From Microbacterium galbinum (GTDB lineage: Bacteria; Actinomycetota; Actinomycetes; Actinomycetales; Microbacteriaceae), in the NCBI RefSeq assembly GCF_023101185.1, contig NZ_CP078077.1, positions 2,819,630 to 2,883,629 of the forward strand: a stretch of 64,000 nt of DNA, written 5' to 3'. Below, one piece after another: positions 33,909 through 41,700 of the stretch. Both the position numbers and the translations under genes were made by a program. Position 1 is the first letter of the stretch; every line of letters begins with the position of its first letter. The notes beneath the pieces are model-generated. The model was not told the origin of the DNA. It searched no databases and worked only from the letters and a program-made list of their open reading frames with translations.

Positions 33909-34388
33909 ATGAGGCAGGCACGTTCCCACTTCTCGAAGAGTGAGCTTCTGCGGCGCGCGCAGATCGCGCTTCCGGCTTGTGCGTGCTCGATTACCGATTC
34001 GACGGTCACTCTGCTCGGGCAGCCCGAGGTCTACTGGACCAACACGGCGCTGGCCCATGAGGGGAACCCCATGTTCGCCTGGTTGCTCCGGGCTGGTCCC
34101 GGATGGTTCCTTGTGGGGGAGTTCGTGTGGTGCGCAATCATTGTCGCCGTGGTTGCTCTGCTTCCGGGGCTGTTCGGACTAATGACCGCCACTGCGGTTT
34201 CAGTAGGGCACACCTATGGGGCGCTCACATGGTTGATCATCGTAATCCCGATCATCGGACTTTATCCGGTCTTCTTGCTCTACTCGATCGCTCCGGTCTA
34301 CCAGACCTACCTCTATTTGCGCCCCCGGCTACGCTCAATCACGGCTGACGGGGCCACCGTCAGCCGCGCACGAACATCGGTCGCGTAG
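33909..34388 (+). CDS. hypothetical membrane protein (orphan)
   Basis: 159 aa from the ATG at 33909, which has GAAGGG 6 nt upstream; an ATG at 33903 would abut that site. A soluble N-terminus with Cys-Ala-Cys near residue 24 is followed by a segment containing Q-P-E-V-Y-W-T-N and E-G-N-P-M-F-A-W-L-L, then three to four hydrophobic helices. The E-x-N-P motif before helices recalls DUF5658-like membrane proteins, but I do not assign it. GC content is visibly lower than in the flanking genes, a possible sign of transfer. It is the first gene of the insertion after mutM. Confidence 0.6.
   Translation: MRQARSHFSKSELLRRAQIALPACACSITDSTVTLLGQPEVYWTNTALAHEGNPMFAWLLRAGPGWFLVGEFVWCAIIVAVVALLPGLFGLMTATAVSVGHTYGALTWLIIVIPIIGLYPVFLLYSIAPVYQTYLYLRPRLRSITADGATVSRARTSVA
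34342..34366. repeat. perfect 10-bp inverted repeat at the end of the orphan membrane-protein gene
   Basis: CGGCTGACGG (34342-34351) and CCGTCAGCCG (34357-34366) are separated by 5 nt and lie inside the last 16 codons of the gene. It may act as a transcription-stopping hairpin, but no T-run follows. The 170 bases after the gene (34389-34558) hold no feature I can support. Confidence 0.6.
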
Positions 34389-34558
34389 CTCCCAACGAGC
34401 ACTCTGACTCGCAAGATCGACGATCTCCGTTTGCCCGCCGAACGATGCTCGGAGTACTTCCAACTGCTGGTGATCTGCGCCTACCCTGGCCCGACCAGAG
34501 CAAGGATGCGATCGGGCGTGCGTCTGAGGCGCGTTCGAACTCCGAAGTGATCGCCGGA

Positions 34559-35116
34559 TCAGCCCGCGAACAGGCCGATGTAGGCGAGTCCGTTGTACAG
34601 CTTGGTCGTATCGGAGACCACCTGGGTCGGATCGCCGTAGACGAACATGGCGTTCGCGTCGTGGATGCCGAGTTCAGCGCACTTCTTTTCGATCGCTGCT
34701 GCCGAGACTTCCGATTCGAGGGTGCTCTCGGCGACGAGCTCCGAGACCGAGCGCGGGACATCGTGGTGGATGACGAGCAACAGGTCTTCGTCGTACACGT
34801 GTTCTTCGTCGAGATCGACGCTGAATCCTATACCGGCATCGACCGCGGATGCCTCCTCATCCTGCCAATAGGAGTCGGGCACCTCGAAGTTGGAGATGAA
34901 CTGCGCTTCGGTCTGCGCTGTCGTGCCGATCCAGAAGTGGAGTGCGGTAGGGAGCTTGGGCGGCCCGTACGCGTCGACCCAATCGAACAGGGTTCCGGGG
35001 CGAAGTCCCTCGCGCCGTTCGATCTCGGGAAAACCCCCGCGGGGAGTGCGGGTCAGCGCTTCGTCCACGAGAGCTCGCTTGTACGCCTCGGTCGCGGCAT
35101 CGGGAGCCGCGCTCAC
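34559..35116 (-). CDS. two-domain protein: transposase-type HTH plus Imm22-like domain
   Basis: 185 aa. Residues about 10-50 (A-Y-K-R-A-L-V-D-E-A-L then E-G-L-R-P-G-T-L-F-D-W-V) look like the helix-turn-helix of IS3-type transposase subunits. From about residue 58 the sequence resembles immunity protein 22: L-H-F-W-I-G-T, a Y-W-Q-D-E-E acidic stretch, a V-D-L-D-E-E-H-V-Y-D-E-D segment and a C-terminal domain. The family call is by eye and moderate. Imm22 proteins neutralise polymorphic toxins, but no toxin gene is adjacent. Its start overlaps the next upstream gene by 4 nt (ATGA), so the two form an operon. Confidence 0.6.
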   Translation of the reverse strand: MSAAPDAATEAYKRALVDEALTRTPRGGFPEIERREGLRPGTLFDWVDAYGPPKLPTALHFWIGTTAQTEAQFISNFEVPDSYWQDEEASAVDAGIGFSVDLDEEHVYDEDLLLVIHHDVPRSVSELVAESTLESEVSAAAIEKKCAELGIHDANAMFVYGDPTQVVSDTTKLYNGLAYIGLFAG

Positions 35117-35811
35117 TCGTCGTGCCCGACGGCCGGGGACTCCGCTGCAGGCGACTCCAGCGCCGAGCGCGCGGGCCCATAGGTCAGCGGCACACGCAGC
35201 GTCAGCTCTTCTGCGGCATCCCAGAAGCCCTCGTCGATCTCGTCGACACGAGGGGCGAGCTCACCCGCGACCGCGCGGTAGACGTCGTCTATCGTGCTGA
35301 CGTCTTCGGACTCCGTGATCGGGCGGATGAGATCCCAGAACTCCTGGAGCGCGGTGTTGGTGCGGTGCGCCCCGCATTCGGAGAGCGCCGCGCGGGCGGT
35401 TTGCACTTCGGCGATGCCCCAGTTGCCCAGGAACTGGAGAAGGCCGCCGTTGTATCCGTCGGCGACCAGCCGCCAGAGCGCAATCAGCGCTCGCGAACGG
35501 GGGGCGAGGGCATCGGGTTTCCACTCGGCGGACTCCAGCTCCGCGAGGGCTTCTTCGAAGAGGGCGTCCTGTTCGATGCTCCAGACGCTCAGGGCGTCCC
35601 CTTCCGAGGTCTGCCCGGCAGCGGGCCAGTTCACACCGTGGCCGGAATCGGTGAGGATCCAGCCCGCGCGCTCCGCAGCACTCATCGCCGCGACCGTCGG
35701 CCCCACCGAGGTAAGCGGGGCGGCCAACGCGCGGCCGTCATCGAGGTGCACGAGGATACGCTTCTCCTTGAATGTCACATCCACGATGTGCGCTCCGACC
35801 ACAGGGGCCAT
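35113..35811 (-). CDS. DUF2442-like plus DMP19/DUF4375-like protein
   Basis: 232 aa from the ATG at 35811. The N-terminal 50 residues (G-A-H-I-V-D-V-T-F-K-E-K-R-I-L-V-H-L-D-D-G-R) look like DUF2442, a small domain often found near toxin-antitoxin or immunity genes. From about residue 120, Y-N-G-G-L-L-Q-F-L-G-N-W and A-L-S-E-C-G-A-H match the N-G-G-x-x-Q-F and I-G-A core of DMP19/DUF4375. The downstream partner is the HTH-Imm22-like gene, coupled by a 4-nt overlap. The pairing suggests an orphan immunity or antitoxin cassette; no toxin is seen. Confidence 0.6.
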   Translation of the reverse strand: MAPVVGAHIVDVTFKEKRILVHLDDGRALAAPLTSVGPTVAAMSAAERAGWILTDSGHGVNWPAAGQTSEGDALSVWSIEQDALFEEALAELESAEWKPDALAPRSRALIALWRLVADGYNGGLLQFLGNWGIAEVQTARAALSECGAHRTNTALQEFWDLIRPITESEDVSTIDDVYRAVAGELAPRVDEIDEGFWDAAEELTLRVPLTYGPARSALESPAAESPAVGHDE

Positions 35812-35821
35812 CCGTTCCTCC

Positions 35822-36898
35822 TCAGAGCTTCTTCTGCCACGCCCCGGCATACGAGACCGGTACGAAACCGATCGCCTCGTTGATGTCGAGCATCGGCCGG
35901 TTCTCCTCTGCGTTGAAGGTCGAGACCCGCGTCGAGTCGGGCGCGAGTTCGCGCCACCGCAGCAGGTTGGCGCACTTGACGATGGTGCCGAGCCGATGCC
36001 CGCGGTGCTCCCGAGCGACGAGCGTGCCGAACTGATGCGTCACGCCCGCGCGGTCCTCGCCGATGAGCAGCTCGTTGTACGCGACGATCGCGCCGGTCGG
36101 CACATGTCGCACCGCGGCGACGGAGACCATCTGGCCGGCGCTCGTGAGGCGGGCGTCACGACGCACGACGCGTGCGGCATCCCACTCCTCGGCGTCGAAC
36201 TCCATGTCGCCGCTGGGCGCATCGGTCACCAACCGTGCCAGTACGTCGGCGTAGCCGTCGCGCAGCTCCGGCGGGGTCGGCAGATTCCACTCGATGCGGC
36301 GGTAGTCGGAACCGGCTCGGCTCATCGCCTGCTCCAAAGTGTCGCGCAGCGGCGCCGGGTCGGCGGTGAGATCGAGTTCGCTGTTGCGTTCGACCTGCTC
36401 GAGTCGGTAGCCGCGCGCCTCCAGCAGGTCGGTCAGCGCGATCGCGGGCACTCGTCCCCATCCGGTCTTCGGGACCAGCATCCGATCAGCCTCGATCGGG
36501 CGGTGCAGGCTCCAGATCTGGAGGATGTCGCGTCCTCGTGCGCGCGCCTCGTCCTCAGCGCGATCGAGCAGAGCCTCCTCGACGCCTTCGTTCCAGTGCT
36601 CCTCCGGCACGAGCAGGTCGAGCTCGGCTGCCCGTGCCCCCGCCTCCTGGGCGTAGTCGACGGTGACGGCACCGACGATGCGGTCGCCCCGTCGGGCGAG
36701 GAAGCCCGTGTGCAGTGTGTCGGTCGTGTCGTGCCACGCGGGCAGCATCTGCGCGGCGGTCGGTGCGAGATCGGGCAGGCCGACCATCTCGTCGCATACC
36801 CGGTGGCCGAGCTCGCCATAGGCGAGGAACCCCGCGGCGTCGGGGTCGTCGAGCGTCGGGGGAACGGCGAGGGGGACGATCGTCGTCGGGGCGGTCAT
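35822..36898 (-). CDS. tandem-GNAT acetyltransferase A
   Basis: 358 aa with two GNAT-like halves, from the ATG at 36898. The first half has L-D-L-L-V-P-E-E-H-W-N-E-G-V-E-E, the second the clearer acetyl-CoA motif R-E-H-R-G-H-R-L-G near residue 293-301, followed by F-N-A-E-E-N-R-P-M-L. It is a paralogue of the next gene upstream (shared E-E-N-R-P-M-L-x-I-N-E-A-I-G-F and C-terminal G-A-W-x-K). The start overlaps that gene's stop by 4 nt, so both are coupled. The acceptor is unknown. Confidence 0.8.
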   Translation of the reverse strand: MTAPTTIVPLAVPPTLDDPDAAGFLAYGELGHRVCDEMVGLPDLAPTAAQMLPAWHDTTDTLHTGFLARRGDRIVGAVTVDYAQEAGARAAELDLLVPEEHWNEGVEEALLDRAEDEARARGRDILQIWSLHRPIEADRMLVPKTGWGRVPAIALTDLLEARGYRLEQVERNSELDLTADPAPLRDTLEQAMSRAGSDYRRIEWNLPTPPELRDGYADVLARLVTDAPSGDMEFDAEEWDAARVVRRDARLTSAGQMVSVAAVRHVPTGAIVAYNELLIGEDRAGVTHQFGTLVAREHRGHRLGTIVKCANLLRWRELAPDSTRVSTFNAEENRPMLDINEAIGFVPVSYAGAWQKKL

Positions 36899-37983
36899 GT
36901 CAGTTCTTTCTTCCAAGCGCCCTCGTAGGCGCGCGCGGTGAAGCCGATCGCTTCGTTGATGGCGAGCATCGGCCGATTCTCTTCGGCGTTGTAGGTGATG
37001 ACCCGCTGGGAGGTCGGCGCGACCGCAGTCCAGCTCTGCAGGGCTGCGCATTTCACGCGCAGCCCGAGTCGGTGTCCGCGGTGCTCGCGCAGCACCAGGG
37101 TGTCGTGCTGGATCGTCGTCGTCGATCCGCTCGTGCCGGTGCCGAGTTCGGTGAACGCGGCGAGTTCGCCCGTGACGATGTGCTGGGCGGCGGTGACCTG
37201 GAGAGTGTGACCCGCCTCGGCCTGCCGTTGCTCCATGCGGCGCACGCGTGCCGCATCCCATGCCTCCTCGTCGGCGTCGAGGTCGGCCGACGGTGCGTCC
37301 GTCGACATGCGCGACTTCAACCAGGCGTACCCGTCGAGGTGTTCGGCCGGTGTCGGCAGCGTCCAGCGCACGACCCGGTAGCCGCTCGATGCGGCCTCCG
37401 CCTCGGCGAGGAGCTCGGCGCTCCGCGCGCGGGCGACGTCGTCGAGGTCCAGCAGGCTGATCCGGTACACCTGCTCGAGCGAGAAGCCGCTGCGGGTGAG
37501 GAAGCGGGCGACATGATCGTTCGGGACGCTGCCGTGCCCGGTGGGCGATTCGAGGCGCGCCCCGTCAGCGGTGGGCTGTTCCGTCCAGTTCTGGATGACA
37601 CGGCGGCCGTGCGCTCGCGCAGCCTCCTCGACGTGAGGGAGGATCGCCCGCCCGATGCCGCGCCCCCAGGCGAGGGGACGCAGCTCGATGGTCGCGATCG
37701 CCACACGCGACCCCGCCTCGTGGGGGAGATCGACGACGACGCGACCGATCATCTCGTCGGCGAGCCGAGCGGTCCACACGAGCGTCGTCTGCTCCTCGCG
37801 CGACCGCAGTCGGGGGAGGAGTTCGGCCGGCGAGAGATCCTGCTCGTCGCGTCCGGTGAGTTCGCGGTAGACGAGGTTGCGGACGCGGGCGAGCTCACGG
37901 AACTCGCCCGCGTCCGCTGCATCCGCCCGGGCCGGAACCGCGAGCGGATGCAGGGTCGCGCCTGCGCTGAGGGGGATACTCAT
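36895..37983 (-). CDS. tandem-GNAT acetyltransferase B
   Basis: 362 aa with two GNAT domains. In the N-terminal half, L-A-W-G-R-G-I-G-R-A-I-L near residue 107-118 is a full acetyl-CoA loop; in the C-terminal half R-E-H-R-G-H-R-L-G-L is present. Gene A has lost the equivalent N-terminal loop (W-N-E-G-V-E-E there), so the two paralogues have diverged in which half looks active. It lies 13 nt downstream of the 91-aa orphan gene and is coupled to gene A by ATGA. A duplication inside the insertion is likely. Confidence 0.82.
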   Translation of the reverse strand: MSIPLSAGATLHPLAVPARADAADAGEFRELARVRNLVYRELTGRDEQDLSPAELLPRLRSREEQTTLVWTARLADEMIGRVVVDLPHEAGSRVAIATIELRPLAWGRGIGRAILPHVEEAARAHGRRVIQNWTEQPTADGARLESPTGHGSVPNDHVARFLTRSGFSLEQVYRISLLDLDDVARARSAELLAEAEAASSGYRVVRWTLPTPAEHLDGYAWLKSRMSTDAPSADLDADEEAWDAARVRRMEQRQAEAGHTLQVTAAQHIVTGELAAFTELGTGTSGSTTTIQHDTLVLREHRGHRLGLRVKCAALQSWTAVAPTSQRVITYNAEENRPMLAINEAIGFTARAYEGAWKKELT

Positions 37984-37996
37984 CCGATTCTCCTTC

Positions 37997-38272
37997 TCAG
38001 TGCATCTGACGCTGGAGGTGGTAGGCGAGGATCGCCGCGCTCTCCTGGGGGCTGCGGTGCTGTTCGTGGAGGAACAGCGGTGCGGCCGGAGCGAACTCGC
38101 GCTTCGGTCGGCGGGGGCGTTGCGTCCGGCGGAGCAGCCAGAGGCCGATCCGCAGTGACAGGCGATCGCCGAGCGACAGGGCGCGCAGTTCTTCGGGTTC
38201 GGGGATGTGCAGGACCGTGCGGTCCTGAGTATCCGGTGGGTGGGTGATGTTGCGGGACAGCGTGATGTTCAC
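37997..38272 (-). CDS. orphan small protein (91 aa)
   Basis: Not recognised. GTG start at 38272 with GAAGGA about 8 nt upstream. The N-terminus M-N-I-T-L-S is similar to M-N-I-Q-L-S of the 38-aa gene upstream. The middle has I-P-E-P-E-E-L-R-A-L-S-L-G-D-R-L-S-L-R-I-G-L-W-L-L, likely amphipathic helices, followed by a basic patch R-R-T-Q-R-P-R-R-P-K-R and a His/Gln-rich tail. It is 13 nt upstream of GNAT B, in the same operon. No signal peptide is visible. Confidence 0.6.
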   Translation of the reverse strand: MNITLSRNITHPPDTQDRTVLHIPEPEELRALSLGDRLSLRIGLWLLRRTQRPRRPKREFAPAAPLFLHEQHRSPQESAAILAYHLQRQMH

Positions 38273-38321
38273 GGTGGTTTCCTTCGAAAGGGGTGTGCAG
38301 AAACGCGGAAGACGCGGCGTC

Positions 38322-38346
38322 GACGGCCGGACGGCCGGACGGACGG
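38322..38346. repeat. short tandem repeat in the gap between small genes
   Basis: GACGGCCG is repeated twice (38322-38337) and then continues as GACG-GACGG. It lies in the 205-bp gap between the 91-aa and 38-aa genes, which otherwise holds only a hairpin at 38442-38457. Confidence 0.6.
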
Positions 38347-38441
38347 ATGCGCAGAGGGCGCGGAGAGCGGATGCCGAGAGGCGTGAGCCGCGGATCGATG
38401 ACGATCAGCGGCGGTGGCGCACAGGGCGATCGACGCGGACG

Positions 38442-38457
38442 GATCCCCGAGGGGATC
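38442..38457 (-). terminator. hairpin after the 38-aa gene, candidate attenuator
   Basis: GATCCCCGAGGGGATC forms a 7-bp stem 20 nt past the stop of the 38-aa gene, with three more outer pairs possible after a mismatch. No strong T-run follows, so it may lower rather than end transcription into the 91-aa and GNAT genes. Confidence 0.45.
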
Positions 38458-38477
38458 AGTCGAGGGCGGGCGCTGTT

Positions 38478-38594
38478 CTAGGAGACAGCGTTGCCGTCGA
38501 CGCCGAGGTCGGTTACCGAGTACGCAAGGCGCGGCGCAGTGGAAGCGTGCGCGACCAGACCGTTGGTCTGTGCGGAGAGCTGAATGTTCATCAT
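38478..38594 (-). CDS. 38-aa peptide gene
   Basis: A short gene, M-M-N-I-Q-L-S-A-Q-T-N-G then L-V-A-H-A-S-T-A-P-R and on to G-N-A-V-S. It has a strong ribosome-binding site (GGGAGG, 7 nt before the ATG) and a near-consensus promoter (TTGACT-N18-TAGCTT) 34 nt upstream. The first ATG (38594) or the second (38591) may be used. The peptide is Ala/Ser/Thr-rich, has no signal peptide or Cys, and no run of one amino acid. It could be a modified-peptide precursor, a signal peptide for the downstream acetyltransferases, or a leader. Not assigned. Confidence 0.6.
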   Translation of the reverse strand: MMNIQLSAQTNGLVAHASTAPRLAYSVTDLGVDGNAVS

Positions 38595-38627
38595 CGGTAA
38601 CCTCCCTTCTTGAGGTGTCGGTGGCCC

Positions 38628-38657
38628 AAGCTAGCGAACGTTCGGGCGCCGAGTCAA
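38628..38657 (-). promoter_or_regulatory. strong promoter with internal palindrome
   Basis: On the minus strand TTGACT (38657-38652) and TAGCTT (38633-38628) are 18 nt apart. A perfect 10-bp palindrome, CGAACGTTCG (38635-38644), fills the spacer next to the -10 box, where a bound repressor would block polymerase. It drives the 38-aa gene and probably the 91-aa and GNAT genes. Confidence 0.7.
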
Positions 38658-38742
38658 GCATTCTCCCAGTTTCACGGCGTGTCGCGCGTGTCGGTCTCCG
38701 GTGCTTCCCGCGCGGTCTCCCGGCCGAATCCCGCGTTTCCGG

Positions 38743-38793
38743 TAACGTATGGGCGTGATTCTCCCCGAACGATCGGTGCCCCGATGCATCTGA
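38743..38793 (+). promoter_or_regulatory. candidate -10 box and leaderless mini-ORF before smc
   Basis: TAACGT (38743-38748) lies 6 nt before a GTG (38755) that opens a 12-codon frame (M-I-L-P-E-R-S-V-P-R-C-I) ending at 38793, 8 nt inside smc. The smc ATG itself has no good ribosome-binding site, so it may depend on this upstream frame. Confidence 0.4.
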
Positions 38794-41700
38794 AGAGCCT
38801 GACCCTCAAGGGCTTCAAGTCGTTCGCGCAACCGACGAGCTTCGTCTTCGAACCCGGTGTGACGTGCATCGTGGGACCGAACGGCTCCGGTAAGTCCAAC
38901 GTCGTCGACGCTCTCGCCTGGGTGATGGGGGAGCAGGGCGCGAAGACCCTCCGCGGCGGCAAGATGGAGGACGTCATCTTCGCGGGCACGTCGACGCGCG
39001 GCCCGCTGGGTCGTGCCGAGGTTCAGCTGACGATCGACAACAGCGACGGTGCGCTTCCGATCGAGTACGCCGAGGTGACGATCAGCCGAACGCTCTTCCG
39101 CAACGGATCGAGCGAGTACGCCATCAACGGCGACAGCTGCCGGCTCCTCGATCTGCAGGAGCTGCTCAGCGATTCCGGCCTCGGTCGCGAGATGCACGTG
39201 ATCGTCGGGCAAGGGCGTCTCGATACCGTTCTGCAGGCGTCGCCCGAAGATCGGCGCGGCTTCATCGAAGAAGCAGCCGGCATCCTCAAGCACCGTCGAC
39301 GCAAGGAGAAGACGGTCCGCAAGCTCGACGCGATGGAGACGAACCTGACGCGTCTGAGCGATCTCGCGGGGGAGATCCGTCGCCAGCTCAAGCCGCTCGG
39401 TCGTCAGGCCGAGATCGCCCGAGAGGCGCAGTCGATCGCTGCCGTCGTGCGCGATGCGAAGGCACGAATCTTCGCCGACGACGTCGTGGCCCTTCGCACG
39501 GCGCTGGCCGACCACACGCGCACGGAGAACGAACGGCACACCGAGCGCCTCGTGCTCTCGGACCAGGCCGAGACCGTGCGGGCGAGCATCCACCGGCTCG
39601 AACAGGATCAGAACTCCGTCGCCGTCGATCAGGCGCGCAGCGTCGCGTTCGGGCTGGAGCAGGTGCAGGAGCGCATGCGCGGTCTCTACACGCTCGCCAA
39701 TCAGCGCCTCGCCCTCCTCGGCACCGAGGACGACGATGCCGCGGTCAACGCGGTCACCGTGACGCAGGCGACGATCGACGAGGCCAGGGATGAGATCACC
39801 GAGATCTCGGCCGGTCTCGGTGACGCCCAGGACGCGGCCGTCGCGGCCAGCCGGGAGGTCCTGAACGCCCGCGCCGAGCTCGACACGCTCGACGTCGACA
39901 TCGCGGAGCAGAGCGCTCTGGTGTCGGAGTACGACATGCGTCTCTCGGAGCTGCGCGGCACCGCCGACGCGGCCGCCTCCGCACTTGCCGCCGTGCGCGG
40001 CGCGGTGCTCCGCCAGGAGAACGCGCTCGAGGCCGCGAACGAGCGGCGGCGAGAGGCGTCGGAGGCGCTCGAGGCGATCGACGATGCCGAGGCGCCCGAA
40101 GGTTCTGCGGCCGATTACTCTGCGGCGTACGAGAATGCGCAGCGCGCGGCGACCGCGGCGGAGGCTGAGCGCGAGACTCTGCGCGAACGGCTGCACGCCG
40201 CCGAGCGCGAGGTGGACTCGTTGACGGCCAAGGCGGCGGCGCTCGGGAGCGCGCTGGCGTTGTCGGGTGGTTCCGCCGAGATCGTGAAGGCGGGTGGCCC
40301 GGGGATCCGGGGTCTCGTCGGCGACGCGGTGCAGGTCCGATCGGGCTTCGAAGCCGCGGTGGCCGCCGTGCTCGGTCCACTCGCCGAGGGTGTGCTCGTC
40401 GATACAGCCGCCGATGCGTTCATGCTGGCTGCCGAAGCGGCCGACCAGCGGAGGGGAGTGGTCGACTTCGTCGCGGCCGAGACCGCGCGTCGTTCGGTTG
40501 AACTCCCGCAGTTGCCCGGAGTGACCCCGGCGGTTTCGGCCGTCGATGCGCCCGCGGGAGTGCTCGGTATCCTCGCCCACGTTCTCATCGCCGACGATCT
40601 CGATGCTGCTCGCGCTGCGCGCACCGCTCTGGATGCACTCGACGACGAGTCGACCACGATCGTCACCGTCGGCGGAGACGTCGTCACCGCCCACAGTCTG
40701 CGCACCGGGTCGGGAGGCGAACGCTCGCGCCTCGAGCTCGCGGCCGAGCGCGACGCCGCCACAGAGCGGCTCGCCGAGGTGCAGGTGATCGTGGATTCGC
40801 TCCGCGAGGCACGGGAAGACGCGAACGAGGCCGTCGAGACGACGCGGCGCCAGTCGAAGGACGCCCTGCGCGCACTGCGCGAGCTGGACGCGGCCCTGGC
40901 CACGCACGCCGAACAGGTGAACCGCATCACGGTGCGTCACGAAGCCGCGGTCGCCGAGTGCGAGCGTCTCGAGACCGGTCTCGCACAGGCGCAGTCGGCT
41001 GTGGCGGATGCCGAGGCGAAGGCGGAGTCCGCGAAGACCGCGCTCGACGATGCCGTCTCCGCTCCCCGTCCCGTGCTCGATGCCTCGGCGCGTGACGGTC
41101 TGCTGGAGGCGTTGGAATCCGCGCGCGAGGGCGAGGTGCGGGCGCGGCTCGAGATCGAGACGCTCCGCGAACGCGTGCGTGCGGCGCAGTCGCGGGTGAC
41201 CGCCCTGGAGCGCCAGCGCGAGCAGGAGCGGGATGCCGCCGCCGAAGCTGCCCGCCGTGCCGTGATCCGCCGTGCGCAGCGCGAGGCGGCCGCCGGTGTC
41301 GCCGAGGAGCTCCCCCGCGTCCTCGACTCGCTCGACCGTTCGGTCACCGAGGCGCGCGTGGCGCTGGCCGAGGCCGAGACGGCTCGGGCGGCCCAGAACC
41401 AGGAGCTCACCGCACTGCGGGCGCAGGAGTCCTCATTGCGGGAACGCCTGGCCGGGCTCACCGAGAGCGTGCACGGCCTCGAACTGCAGATCCACGAGAA
41501 GAAGCTCCACCTGACCGGGCTGCTCGAACGCGTCGCCTCCGAGCTCGCGCTCGACGAAGACATCCTCGTCGCCGAGTACGGCCCCGATCAGCCCGTTCCG
41601 CGCGACGTCGCCGAGGTCTCGGATGACCACGAGATCGACGTCGACCTGACCATCCCGTTCGACCGCCGCATCCAGCAGCGACGCCTGGCCGACGCCGAAC

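Noticed and set aside
34559..34760. IS element fragment, because of the transposase-type HTH
   Set aside because: There is no transposase catalytic domain, inverted terminal repeats or target duplication; the HTH is part of a longer intact reading frame coupled to its neighbour.
38635..38644. CGAACGTTCG as a LexA (SOS) box
   Set aside because: The actinobacterial SOS box needs four bases between CGAAC and GTTCG; here there are none. It is kept only as a palindrome of unknown partner.
38631..40940. 769-codon open frame on the minus strand
   Set aside because: It is antisense to smc and to the promoter of the 38-aa gene; no domain is visible.
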